NCBI GenBank assembly: GCA_012934845.2
Contig: WNNJ02003645.1
Coordinates: 62,001-126,000, forward strand
Length of the DNA: 64,000 nt
Reading direction: 5' to 3'
From: Pomphorhynchus laevis
Lineage: Eukaryota > Acanthocephala > Palaeacanthocephala > Echinorhynchida > Pomphorhynchidae
Below the pieces are notes generated by a model. That model was not told the DNA's origin and did no database searches. It worked only from the letters and a program-made list of their open reading frames with translations. The translations under genes and the position numbers were made by a program. Shown here piece by piece: positions 43,539-56,049 of this stretch (positions within the stretch are counted from its first letter, which is position 1; each line of letters starts with the position of its first letter).

Positions 43539-43720
43539 TAAAGCGGTGATTGTGGGAAAACATTATAGACATGAGAAGTATTTTTATTGAATAAAAATTT
43601 TTGAGCTTTCGACTATCAAGGCTATTATGATAATGGCCTTGGTTGTCGAAAGCTCAACAATTTTTGTTCAATAAAAATACTTCCCATGTCTATAATGTTC
43701 TTTCACAATCAACACTTTAA
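43539..43720. mobile_element. Fold-back (MITE-like) element
   Basis: A 182-bp near-perfect inverted repeat with arms of about 80 bp (outer AAAGCGGTGATTGTGGGAAA pairs with the right end). TTAA at both ends (43539-43542 and 43717-43720) could be the target duplication (piggyBac-type) or part of the arms. It has no coding capacity. Confidence 0.75.
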
Positions 43721-44728
43721 TATAAATAAATATTAAATGTATAAAATATAACATTATAACAATTATTATATTATATATATTTAATTATTCTAATTTTTTT
43801 ATTATAAAAAAATAAAATTATGAATATTAGAACTCTTATTGATAAATTTTTTATATCGCCTTTCTATGCTCGTATTAAATTCTTATAGATGCTCCTTTGT
43901 TTAAAATAATAGTCCTTTCATTTTTTAACATTAAGCTTTCTTTATAATGTGAACTTGCACCGTTTTTTAGAGTTTAACTATATCGACAGTTAGTCTGCCA
44001 CGTGATGATAATACATTTTCCATAGTACTATTATATATCCTAAGTTAAACTGAGTGCATATAATATTTACAGTAAATGTTATATTATTTTTTATTATAAT
44101 TTAAAAAAATAGTCATTTCATTTATAACGAACTCATTGTCGAATATTAATAATTAAGTTCAAATTCAATTAATTAAATTAATCGACTTAATAAATTATTT
44201 AATTTTTGAATAAAATTAAATTGTGTAAAGTTAAATTGTAATTTACACAATTACAATTTAATTGTGTAAATTAAATTGTATATATATATATCTGAATTCC
44301 TTTCGTTTTCAGTTAGCGAATATTTTGTCGAATGATTAATAATAATGTTAACATTAAATTAATCAAATTAATCGATTTAATTAATAGTATGAATGAAATA
44401 TTTAATAAATTAAATATTCAAATAATATTCATAATTTTTTTTAAATTCTATAGATATCTTTGCAATGAACATTTCTCGCGATGTTCGCCTATAAACAAGC
44501 ATTGATTAAATTCGAAGTTAAACTAAAATTACTATAAGAAATTACTGAAATTACTAATTACAAGTTTATCCTAAACAATAAGCGTATATCTAATAAGTTA
44601 GGCAAACCTTCAACTTACTAATGTTTATTTTGACTATTTTACTTTAAAAATTCGAATAATAATAAAAGTTCATAAACTCTAAAATTACATTTTAGATTTT
44701 TCCAACGATTTTCAAAACCTCTAAATCC
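43721..44728. other. AT-rich DNA upstream of TSNAX
   Basis: Should contain the TSNAX promoter, but I see no convincing motif. Many TTAATTAA-type words, no gene. Confidence 0.4.
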
Positions 44729-47700
44729 ATGTCAAAGACTCCTGATATTTTAACCAATGACTTTACCAAATATGCGCAGGTTGTATTTCTGTTTTATTGT
44801 CAATGATTAATTTATATAATTAATTATATCTTAACTCGTTCTCAAAAACTCATGTTACCTTAAGTTAATGAAAAATGTGAAGACCTACATATGTAGAACA
44901 TTCGAGCAAATATATTAACATTTAAATCACCATAATATGATATGAGTAATTAAATGTAATAAAGAATTGTATTTTATGATAGAACGACATGATAAATTAT
45001 TGACACGATACAAATTCTTGTTTATAAATTTTTGAACGCTTTGGTCACACACAGTGATCCTTTTCAAAATAGTATTTCAAGTACTATCTTGTAAAGTATC
45101 ACTGGGTTATGACCGATACGTTGTTAAAATTTATAAAAAGAACTTGTATAGTGTGAATAATTTATTATGCAAAAGTACAGGGTATCGAATAATCTTTACT
45201 CGGTAAAACGCTATTATTTTGTGGGTCTGTCAAATTTAGCAAAAACTTATTTGTTTAAAAATATATAAAAATTAATGCGATATATATCTAATAGCGTAAT
45301 ATTTAATAAAATCAATGAATAATAATATCTTACAGTAATAAAAAATATGTAATAATTGAGTAAATTTATTGATGTATCAAATGTTACGATAAATAAAATT
45401 TTATAATTTCTTTAACATTTTTAACAAAAATCACTATTACACTTCGAATGAATTTTATAAAATAAACTATAATAATTTTTAAATTAATTAATAATTTTAT
45501 AAAGCAGTTATTTTCTATCTATTATACATGTCAATATCTAAATATGATGTTTATTACGATTGTAACATTGTTTCTATTTTAACTGAATTAACAATGATTT
45601 TCTCAAACAATATTTTTTGTACTTTGAATAATTTGTAAAGCACATTGATAGTTTTTATTAACTTTTATGAAACTGTTTGAAAATATAAAATAATATTTTA
45701 TTTTAATAATGTATTTATTTAAATATTTTTAATTTATTTTTACATTTATGATACATGTCTTGAATTTAAAATTTTACGGTTGGCAAAAGTTTTCTACATT
45801 CCACTATTTTTTGATTTATAAAATCTTTTATTCTACTTTTATAAGATATTTTTATAAAATATTTGCGAATTTAACTGTAATTATTTTAATTAATTTAATC
45901 CGAAACATTGTAATTTTACGATTAGTGCCTTGAAAAACGCCATAAGATATCGGAGCAGATTCGTGGAAAATCCATATCTGCTACTGCAGATGCGAAACGG
46001 ATTATAACATTACTTCACCAAATTACAGACTGGTATGTCAAAATATTGTTTATTCTCTAATATAAAATATATGCACGAAAAGTCGTGACATTGCCAAACT
46101 ATTCAACGAAGTTGATAATCGATTTGTTATGCTACGTAATGATTTTAAAACGATTGCTATGCAAATCGACGACGCTAGAGACTTGGTTGATCCTTTATAT
46201 TTCTATAAAGCGTATACCGCAGGTACAATTTACAAGAATTATTGATAATTTTGGTTTCAATGTAAGGTATCGAAGAGATGATTGAAGCAATGTCATTCTA
46301 TTGGTTTCTACGCGAAAGGCGTTTATTAAGTCCGCGAGAAGTAAAGGAATATCTACGATTTTCAAGAGAAAATGCCGACCAGGTATTTTTTAAATATTCG
46401 TTATCGCAATTTAAGAAATATTATGAATGTAATACGGCTTTGTATTTTAATTTGAAGAATTTTATATAAATTTGAAGCTATTCTCCTGATGACCTATAAT
46501 CCGTATGCTGATACAACGTCTGTTATTTATTAGTCAATTCATAAAAATTGACTTTTGTTTTAAATTTCAATTTATAAATTTTAACGTGATATAATATATA
46601 AATTGCATAAAGTCTTATATAATTATTTATTATTAATCTTTATTTATATATAAAATACATAGACTTAGTTATCTGATCGTCTGTTATTTATTAGTCAATT
46701 CATAAAAATTGACTTTTGTTTTAAATTTCAATTTATAAATTTTAACTTGATATAAATATAAACAGCATAAAGTCTTATAAAATTATTTATTATTAATCTT
46801 TATTTAAATATAAAATACATATACTTAGTTATCTGATCTGATTTTTATAAATTTATATAAAATAGGCAATTTCTAAACGCATATTAAAAACATTAATTAT
46901 ATTATTTATTCCTAGTCTTTAAAAGACGTGGAATAAATCATCTTTAATGTTTATTAATTTATAAATCCAATTTAAGAATATGTATTTATATAATAATAAG
47001 GTAATAAGATAATAGCAGATTTTTAGATAGCATTTATTAATTGCAATTTGAAAATAGCTGACTTGTATTTTCGAGAACGTTCTTTTTATCAAAAATTACT
47101 TAATTAAAGTTGATAATAACTTATTGTTGCAATAATGGCACTTTTTAATCACAATTAAAATATAATTCAAATAGAACGTAACAAAAATATTAGCACGTGA
47201 TGCTAAAAAAGCTCAATTTTTGTATTTTTGAAAAATTTTAATAATCAACATACAAAATGTTAGATAAAATATTTTTGATTATTATTTTAAATAATTTTAC
47301 CATTAAAATTCATAGTTTAGATATTAATATTAATATCAAAGTAATTAAATATTAATATTAATATTATTATATTGAATATTAATTTTACTTTCATATTAAT
47401 CTGTTGAAATTGTATCTTTGCGATAAGTTCATTTAATTCAACATAATATGATAATATCCTCTGTATATTTGTAGTTTTATCAAAATATAATAGTCACTTG
47501 ATTTTCCTTTATAAAATAAGATTTTGATGATAATTTTTTTTGTAATTTTCACATTAAATTCCTTGTAAATTTTCTTATTCAATAATAGTTGAATGAATTT
47601 TTACAAAAGTTAGTTAAAATAAACTATAAACTACTTTGATATTAATTCTCCCTTCTCTAATAAATTATGATGTATTAAATTATTTATTATTATAAATTAT

Positions 47701-48668
47701 ATTTTAAATTAATAATTTTAATTAATTATTACTTTTACGATTATAATACACCTTCTCTATTTTCCGGCAAACTTTAAAGTGTATCTAAAATAAATTCTTT
47801 GAATAATTGCAATTTAACGAATATTATTAAATTTTAAAACACTTTTTTAAAAACTTGATTGCTTTGATTTTAAAAGCTTAAATAGCGTTACAATTTTTAT
47901 TAAAAAAACAATAAAAATTTCGTAATATATCAAATATTACATAAAAACGTTATTCGAATAAGAAAAAATCAATACTCGCTTATAAACAAGTAATTATTAG
48001 TTATTACTAATCATTCAGATAAATAATATCATCCAAGTGATCATTTAATAATTAGTTATCCTTAGTTAAGTTATCTGATTTAAATTATCTAAATAAGTAA
48101 GAAAACATTACTCACTTATAAGTTATCATCAATCAGTTAAATGATTTGATTTATTATCTTTCAAATATTCTCATTTAATGATTTATATCTTTATCATTTT
48201 ATTATTTTTGAACGCAATTTTATAGTTTAATCTCTTTACTTTTTCAATGCATTCAAATAAAAGGGATCGTGCACGTTTTTGCTATTTTAGTCAACAGAGT
48301 CGGACAAAACGCAACTCTTCGTTCTTTATTTTACAATTGATGATTACATAGCTGGACTAGCCGATTTTACTGGTGAGCTCATGCGCTATGCGACAAACTG
48401 TGCAAGCAAAGGTGAATACGCTGACTCGACATTAGTACTAGAGATAATTCGGCCGTTATACAACCAGATGTTTCATCGTGCTGCCCTGGACAAATTCGAC
48501 CTGATGCATAAAAAATCTACAGTAATGTTTGCATCGATAAGCAAGGTGGAGACATTGCTCTATCGAGCAACAATTAAAGGTCGAGGTGCTAAAAAACGAC
48601 AATTGGAGCGAGAAAACAAGTCTAGTGTTCATTTATCGTCAAAACAGATAACCATGGATTGTTGCTAA
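44729..48668 (+). CDS. TSNAX: Translin-associated factor X (Trax)
   Basis: Trax is the catalytic partner of translin in the C3PO endoribonuclease (passenger-strand removal in RNAi, tRNA leader turnover). Five exons with GT-AG sites join into 257 codons including the stop: 44729-44779 (MSKTPDILTNDFTKYAQ), 45947-46032, 46083-46222, 46267-46382 and 48291-48668. Phases agree at every joint. Matches to the family are DAKRIITLLHQITD, the EEMIEAMSFYWFLRERRLLS segment and DYIAGLADFTGELMRYATNC. The four acidic residues expected at the active site (Glu pair in EEMIEA, Asp and Glu in DFTGE) are kept. Introns are 1167, 50, 44 and 1908 nt. The two long ones carry repeats (44970-45650 and 46505-46844). The N-terminal region is about four residues shorter than in human. 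The C-terminal tail (after KGRGAKK) is divergent. Confidence 0.9.
44970..45650. repeat. Intron copy of the 39.9-kb repeat, without the PLE insert
   Basis: Lies in TSNAX intron 1. It matches 39875-40520 but runs directly from ACACGATA to CAAATTCTTG (45003-45020), where the other copy has 182 extra bases. The palindrome is at 45052-45104, with one arm mutated. Confidence 0.8.
46505..46844. repeat. Two tandem 164-bp copies of the PLE-tail repeat
   Basis: In TSNAX intron 4. 46516-46679 and 46680-46844 are direct copies of each other and, reversed, match 29885-30110. CTCCTGATGACCT occurs just before (46486-46498), as in the Naiad-like element. Confidence 0.75.
46845..48290. other. TSNAX intron 4, AT-rich
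   Basis: No gene or recognised repeat. It ends with the acceptor TGCTATTTTAG before exon 5. Confidence 0.5.
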
Positions 48669-48684
48669 GCAACACAAAAATAAT

Positions 48685-49440
48685 ATGAATCTACATTGGT
48701 GTTCATGTCATGGTTTTAGCCGTGATCAGATAATAATATTCAGTTTAATTTGATTTAGTTAAATCAACAATATTTTATTCATATAATTATTATTTTACAT
48801 GAATTATTTGGTTTATAGAATTACATCATTTAATTCAATGTTGATCATTAAACAAAAACGTTGATTGCTATCGTGATCAAAATATTCTCTTTGATATTTC
48901 CGGTATTGCACCAAAACGAATACGCATCTATAACGGTTCAGTAGCGATTGAGGATACGATATAGTTTTGATTTTCTTGGTTTGATTTTGTAAATTCATTG
49001 TTGCTGGTTAGTGTTAAAATGTCGGTGATATTTTCGTCAGCGATGATTTCGTCGTCATTTAAAATGTTGACAGACAGTCTTCGATCAAACGTCGACCTTT
49101 GCAATCCATCATCAACGCTGTTTAATTCAATGTTGTAGACTTCTGTCTGGGCTGCAGACGTGGCAACGATAGACCCGGCAGACATGATGCATTGCACATT
49201 TGAACAGCAGTGCTTAGACGCTGCATGAGAAATGGACCTGCGCGCTGGTCTGCAGTGACCCAACCGAGTCTATTTCCCAAATCTTTGAAAAGCTTGGCGG
49301 TTGACGGACCAAATGCTCTAAGTGTCTAAATAGCCAACGTCCAAATGAGATTTAGTATGGTCAAAACAATAGTACTTGTGCGTTTATAATTCCTCGGTAT
49401 CTGTCGATACTTACCCTGCCACATCGGTGGCACGATGAAT
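48685..49440 (-). repeat. Repeat X, copy 2 (just 3' of TSNAX)
   Basis: Starts 17 bp after the TSNAX stop with TACATTGGTGTTCATGTCA. The minus strand (49263-48928) keeps a 111-codon remnant, with SAAQTEVYNIELNSVDDG and RRLSVNILNDDEIIADENIT. Upstream in another frame it has LRAFGPSTAKLFKDLG and FLMQRLSTAVQ. I do not recognise the parent protein. Confidence 0.7.
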
Positions 49441-50559
49441 AAACTAAAAGATTATAATCGAAGATTCTGTAAACGTCAAGAATGTTAATATTGACGTTCC
49501 ATAATTGGTGTTTAATTGCATAGAATGTAATTGAATATAATTATATAGTTATATAATTAAATAATACTTTTAGATCGATTTATTATATCATAGTAGCCTC
49601 TCTGACAGCGACTACATTATGTACAAATATACAAGTTTTAGAGTACTTGATTTTTCCTGGACAATTTAACTATAAATATATAGCTTTTCAACCTTAATAA
49701 TAAAGTTGAAATTGAGTTGTTTATACGTATTGGATAATATATCATTTTATGTAATAAATAAATAAAAAGATTATAATCAAAATAAAGCGATTGCGTTATT
49801 TATTCCCTTTCGAGTAAGTATAATTAAAGTATAAATCAAATTACTTTTCAAAATTAATACTTAAGTTGAAATTGAGTTGTTTATGTTTATTGGATAATAA
49901 ATAATTTTATTAAGTTAATTTTAAATAAATTGAAAGATTTTAACCAAAATAAAGCGTTTATGTTATTTATTCTCTTTCACTTAAACATAATTTAACTATT
50001 AATCAAATAACTTTTCAACTTTAATAATAAAGTTCAAATTGAGTTATTTATGCGTATTTGAATCGGGAAGTTTCTATATCGGGAGTCTTTGCGATATAGA
50101 AATCAGGAAGACTGAAACAACATAAACTGACTCTATATTGCTTCGACTTTTGACTTTCATCGGTAGGGGGCTGCTGTACAATTAGATTAAAGTACAGCAC
50201 ACCTAAGCAGCTCAACAAATCCTTCAAGTACGTATTCATATACTAGTAATTATACTGGTGAGACTATTCATCACGAATAATCCGCTTACCAGGACCTTAC
50301 AAGTAGGATTTAAAAAGCACCTTTATCGAATTCCATAATCCAAGCTCTTCATTGCTAGTGGTAATGCAATAACAGATGACTTACTTTTCCTGCTAATGTT
50401 TATTCAGAATTAAGGAATCGGGAACACTCAAACAACAAAAACCGACTATATGCTGATTTGACTCTAAACTGACTTTAGAATTCTAAACTGACTCTATACT
50501 GTTTTGACTCTATACTGTGTTGACTCTATACTGACATTAATTAATGAAGACTATTGTTA

Positions 50560-51381
50560 ATGTACATTGGTGTTCATGTCAAGGTTTTAGCCGTGATCAG
50601 ATAATAATATTCAGTTAAAATTTAGTTATATCAACAATATTTTATTATTATTTTACATTAATAATTTTGTTTGCAGAATTACATGGTTTAATTCAATATT
50701 GATTAAATTTGAATAAATGTTGATTCAATGTTCATTAAACAAAAACGTTGATTGCTATCGTTATCAAAATTTTCTCCATGATACCTGCGGTTTAGCACAA
50801 AAACGAATACGCATCTTCAAGGTATCTATAGCGTATCCTCGTCGATTGAGGATACGCTATAGTTTTGATTTGCCCGGCTTGACTTTGTAATTTCATTGTT
50901 GCTGGTTAGTGTTGAAATATCGGTGATATTGTCGTCAGCGATGATTTCGTCGTCACCTAAAATGTTGACAGACAGTCTTCGATCAAACGTTGACCTTTGC
51001 AATCCCTCATCAAAGCTATTTAATTCAATGTTGTAGACTTCTGTCTGGGCTGCGGACGCGGCAACGATAGACTTCAGCATACATGCTGCATTGCCCCTTT
51101 GTACAGAGTGCTTAGACGCTGCATGATAAATGAACCTGCGCGCTGGTCTGCAGTGACCCGATCAAGTATCTTTCTCAAATCTTTAAAAAGCTTGGCCGGT
51201 GACGGACCATATGCTCTAAGTGTCTGAATAGTCAACGGTTCAAATGAGTATTGAGTATGGTCAATACAATTGTACTTGTGCGTTTATAATTCTTTGGCAT
51301 CTGAAAAGACACATCCTGCTCTATCGGTGGGACGGATAACATGGCCCTTTGTTGGCGTGCTTGGACTTGTCAAGTCTCAAA
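50560..51381 (-). repeat. Repeat X, copy 3
   Basis: The minus-strand frame 51080-50826 keeps SIVAASAAQTEVYNIELNS and RRLSVNILGDDEIIADDNIT. It is preceded in shifted frames by LRAYGPSPAKLFKDLRKILD-type sequence. The Penelope complex is inserted immediately to the right, at 51396. Confidence 0.75.
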
Positions 51382-51909
51382 TATGTATAATCCATAGTTA
51401 CTACAGGAACAAAGAAGCATAAATTATCCATTATTTGATAAAAAAACATACATTTCGATAGCTCCTGCTGTCATCATCAGGATTACAATAAAAATGTATC
51501 ACAATTTTTCTTCTTTTAGCCCGTGCTTGCAACATTTCTACAAAAATACTAGCATTGATTTGCTCCGCATTTCTACTTAAAAGAAAAAGAAAATACCGAG
51601 AAACAAAACAATCATACTACAATTTTACACACATTTGAAAACAAACAAAAGAAAAGAAAAAACAGAATCATAAAACAAAAAAAAATCAAAATCATAACAT
51701 AAGTTACAAAAAATACGAATTTAATAATAAAAAAATGTAAAAGTAGAGTAATAAATTATAATTTAATCTAAACCAAAACAAAATAATAATACAATTAGAA
51801 AAAACATACGAATTGAAAAAATTAAAATAATGTAATATTGGAATAATAAATTATAATTTTATTTAAGGTTTTAATCTGATTTATTATTAAGCATTAAATA
51901 ATGTTCTTT

Positions 51910-52506
51910 TTAAATATAATACGCTTCTTGAATAATGCGAGATAACAAGGTACTTTCAAATGTTAAAATAGATGCATTTTCAAAATCAATGGAATGATTA
52001 TAACTCACAAAATGCTGAGCACCAGCACTTGAATTGGTCTCTTTTCCCACATTATAATTATGTTGTTTAATACGCTTAACCAAACCTTGACCCGTTTGAC
52101 CAACATATAACTGTTCGCATACTTTAAAAGGTATTTTATAAACAATGGCGTCTTTGTTAAAATCTGGTTTACGCTTTAAAATGTTGTGAAGTTTAGGTAA
52201 TTTTCTGTTAAAAATGTGCACTTTGTTAATACAATTATTTTTTATGTTGTGTTAATAAACTTTGAAAATACAGAATTCCACTTGTTACTAACAAAAGGTA
52301 TTCCTATATGGTGTATTCTTTTTCAGGACCAAAAACTTTATTTTTATGCCTAAAAATTTAAATTTAGCTTTCTTAATAGCCCAAAGCGGAAAACCACTTT
52401 TTAATAAATTATGTTTGATTGCCTTATCTCTTTTACAAATTAAATGATAGTTAGAACAGATAAGCCTGCAACGTAGGTAATGTGACATAGCAGCGGAAAT
52501 CAGCAC
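51910..52506 (-). pseudogene. Inverted PLE fragment: RT C-terminus and GIY-YIG
   Basis: Minus-strand frames 52506-52288 (HYLRCRLICSNYHLICKRDK) and 52221-51910 (MHIFNRKLPKLHNILKRKPD, then AIVYKIPFKVCEQLYVGQTG, a GIY-YIG-type core). One frame break lies between them. Compare the plus-strand copy at 54.3-54.95 kb. Confidence 0.8.
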
Positions 52507-53031
52507 ATTTTTAACAGAAAATTACCTAAACTTCACAACATTTTCAAGCGTAAACCAGATTTTAACAAAGGTGCCTTTGTTTATAAAATACCTTGTAAAG
52601 AATGCGAACAGTTATATGTTGGTCAAACGGGTCAAGGTTTGGTTAAGCTTTTTAAAACACATAATTATAATGTACGTAAAGGGACCAATTCTAGTGCTGT
52701 TGCTCACATTTTGTGAGTTTGAATCATTCCGTTGATTTTGAAAATGCATCTATTTTATCATTTGAAAGTAACTTGTTATCTCGCATTATTAAAGAAGCGT
52801 ATTATACTAAAAAAGAACCTAATTTAATGCTTAATAATTAATCAGATTACAATCTTAAATTAAATTATAATTAATTATTCCAATATCACATTATATTAAT
52901 TATTTCAATTCGTTTTTGTATTATTATTTTGTTTTGGTTTTAAACATTTATACAAATTCTCTAAACTATATAATGAAAAGAATTATTTTATTTCTTACAA
53001 ATCAATAGACAAACAAAAATTTGTAAATTCA

Positions 53032-54953
53032 TTGAAGGCAGTCAATAAAGCCCCAGTAAACATTATAAATTGGACTGATAAATCTTTAACTATTGAACAA
53101 CGTAATATATTTGAATTAGGTCCTTACTTTATTCCACCATGTCGTGTCTGTGTACACAAATTATCTTCGGAGTTTAAAAAGACTTTTATTTTCTCAAAAC
53201 ACACTATTTATAATTTAGACAATTTCCTTAATTTAAACTTTAAATTAATGAGTAAAGATGATGATGCTCCCAATGTCTTGAACAAAACCATCATTAGTGT
53301 TAAAAAGAATTTTATGAAGAGGGTTTGGTCGTATCCAAGGCTGATGAACAGACCAAGTTTGTTGTTTTGTTTAATGAAGAATATACTCGAAAAAAATAGT
53401 TGTATTAACAAAATGCACATTTTTAACAGAAAATTACCTAAATTGCCATAAATTTTTAATTAAATAATGATCCTACAGCTACTCGACAAAGCGAGTTTAA
53501 TAGATTCCTACGGCAGTTGTTTTCTAAAAGAAAAATTTATGATAAGTTTCTTAAATCTTATCTCTTAAAAAATGCTAAACCAGGATTTTTATAATTATCG
53601 CCGAAAACTACAAAGTTCAACACAGCGCAAGACCAATTGTAGCTACATATTCTACTTTATCTTATAAAATTTCAAAGTTTTTTTGCTAGCACTTTTCGAT
53701 TTCATATATCTGATAGCCATTTCTCATACATTTAATATGGACATCATTTTTCTCGTTTAATCCGTGGACATAACGCTCTTGAACATTCATTGTTTAAAGC
53801 TGACATCACCTCCCTCTACATTAACGTTCCGCTCTCTGTTGCTATAAATATTGCAGCTGATATATTAGCTCTTAACCCACCTTGTGATATTCTTCTTAAT
53901 CATGAAAATTTACATACTCTCCTCACAATGTGTACCAGTCGTTGTAATTTTATTTTTGTATCTGTAATGTGGGATTAGATCGAAGGATTGGCAATTGACA
54001 ACCCTCTTGTTCCGGTATTGTCCGAGTTATACATGCGAAATTTGGAAAATTCTTTTGCCAATAGTATTGATGGAGTTGTCAAGTGGTTTCGTTATGTTGA
54101 CGATGTTTTCTGGTTGCTCAGAATTGCCTTACACAGGATTTCCTTCTCATACGCTAAATTCTAAGGATTCTCGAATTCAATTTTGCGTTTCTTCTGAATC
54201 TAATGTGGGTATACCTTTTCTCGATGTCTTGGTAAAACTGGCTAATTCTTCTATACTTCAAACATGTGTCTATCAAAAATTTGGTACAGGACCAGATATT
54301 TTTTCGTGTACCTCAAACGTTCCAACTAATTGGCTGATTTCCGCTGCTATGTCACATTACCTACGTTGCAGGCTTATCTGTTCTAACTATCATTTAATTT
54401 GTAAAAGAGATAAGGCAATCAAACATAATTTATTAAAAAGTGGTTTTCCGCTTTGGGCTATTAAGAAAGCTAAATTTAAATCTTTAGGCATAAAAAAAGT
54501 TTTTGGTCCTGCAAAAGAATACACCATATAGGAATACCTTTTGTTAGTAACAAGTGGAATTCTGTATTTTCAAAGTTTATTAACAACAACATAAAAAATA
54601 ATTGTATTAACAAAGTGCTCATTTTTAACAGAAAATTACCTAAACTTCACAACATTTTTAAGCGTAAACCAGATTTTAACAAAGACGCCATTGTTTATAA
54701 AATACCTTGTAAAGAATGCGAACAGGTATATGATGGTCAAACGGGTCAAGGTTTGGTTAAGCGTATTAAAACACCAAATTATAATGTACGTAAAGGGACC
54801 ATTTCTAGTGCTGGTGCTCAGCATTTTGTGAGTTTGAATCATTCCGTTGATTTTGAAAATGCATCTGTTTTATCATTGAAAGTAACTTGTTATCTCGCGT
54901 TATTCAAGAAGCGTATTTTATTAAAAAAAAGAACCGAATTTTATGCTTTATAA
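53032..54953 (+). pseudogene. Canonical Penelope RT followed by GIY-YIG, several frame breaks
   Basis: The plus-strand N-terminal region (53032-53451, NIINWTDKSLTIEQRNIF) leads to RT with ADITSLYINVPLSVAINIAA (53790-53978, first Asp). Then come AIDNPLVPVLSELYM-like sequence and a FRYVDDVF box near 54.1 kb, readable only with frame changes. SNVGIPFLDVLVKLANSSIL and the thumb follow to 54531. The endonuclease is at 54615-54953 (AIVYKIPCKECEQVYDGQTG, then GLVKRIK). RT-then-EN is the classical Penelope order, opposite to the element at 30-32 kb. At least four breaks. Confidence 0.82.
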
Positions 54954-55309
54954 TAAATCCGATTACAACCTTTAATTAAATTATAATTAATTATTCCAAT
55001 ATTACATTATTTTAATTTTTTCAATTCGTACGTTTTTTCCAATTGTATTATTATTTTATTTTGGTTTAGATTAAATTATAATTTATTACTCTAGTTTAAC
55101 ATTACTTTTATTATTAAATTCGTATTTTTCGTCACTTGTGTTATGATTTTGATTTTATTTGTTTTAAAATGTGTGTAAAATTGTAGTATGATTGTTTTGT
55201 TTCTCGATATGTTCTTTTTCTTTTAAGTAGAAATGCGGGGCACATCAACGCTTGTATTTTTGTATAAATGTGGCAAACACGGGGCAAAGAGAAAAATTGT
55301 GAAACATTA

Positions 55310-55350
55310 TTTTGTAATACTGATGATGACAGCAGGAGCTATTGAAATAT
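55310..55350 (+). other. Hammerhead-like motif in PLE 3' end
   Basis: ACTGATGATGACAGCAGGAG is followed by CTATTGAAA. The same motif with CTATCGAAA or CGATCGAAA occurs on the minus strand at about 51455-51490 and 60335-60370. GACAGC and GCTATC can form a stem with one mismatch. It resembles the degenerate hammerhead motifs reported for Penelope elements. No complete ribozyme fold is evident. Confidence 0.35.
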
Positions 55351-56049
55351 ATAATTTATTTTTTTTTATCAAATAAAGTATAATTTCTGCTTCTTTGTTC
55401 CTGTAATAACTATATGTTTGAAATGGAAGAAGATTGTGGGTTTAGTATTTATTATGTATAATCCATTTTCATATAATTCATATTTGCTGCTAAAAACTGG
55501 AGTTTGACAATCAGTTCCATAATTTAATAAGACCAAACACTAGAAATATGGATTAACAATCAATTGCATTCAACTTTATCTTCTAGACCGCAATATTTAG
55601 CGATGTCATAAATATATTTAAGATTAATGTATTCAGATTATTAAATTGGCGCTTTTGATTATTTGATGATTATTTTATCTTTGTTTTTGTAGCGGACGAA
55701 ACAGTACCAATATGACTTGCTAAAATTTGCCATGCCTTGTGTCAAGGTGTATGGATAAGGATGTAATCAAGAAATGATACCGTATCTGGTTTTTGATGCG
55801 AAGTCACATTGTGTGATCTATCAAAATTGACTAAATTAATTTGAAGAATCCATCAAAAGATCACCAGCACCGATTCAACGATATCCTGATCACATCAGTG
55901 TAAAATAAATGAATGCTTTGAAATCGTTTTGCAACAACAGCTCAATCGTTTTCAGATATATATAATGAATAGTTGCTAGATCACACGAGGTGACTTTCGC
56001 ATTGAAAACCAGCTACAGAATACTTCCTTCATGATATCCAATTCCATAC

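Larger units (their letters stand above)
49462..54940. repeat. Segmental duplication, copy 1
   Basis: Collinear with 58216-63823 (offset 8754 rising to about 8881, because copy 2 has an extra stretch of about 125 bp near 59.04-59.17 kb). It contains an AT-rich block, repeat X and most of a Penelope complex. Samples near 49.5 and 50.6 kb are identical to copy 2. A sample near 53.1 kb differs at about 4 percent, so divergence is uneven. Confidence 0.88.
51396..55452 (+). mobile_element. Canonical Penelope-like complex, copy 1
   Basis: Flanked by a 14-bp direct repeat TATGTATAATCCAT (51382-51395 and 55453-55466). Structure: an inverted partial copy (RT end, EN, 3' UTR; minus strand, 52510-51396), then a direct partial copy (EN and 3' UTR, about 52507-52960), then a longer direct copy (N-terminal region, RT, EN, 3' UTR, about 52970-55452). 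Block Z copy 1 at 37.69 kb shows the uninterrupted site. Inverted-plus-tandem copies (pseudo-LTRs) are typical of Penelope insertions. Confidence 0.82.
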
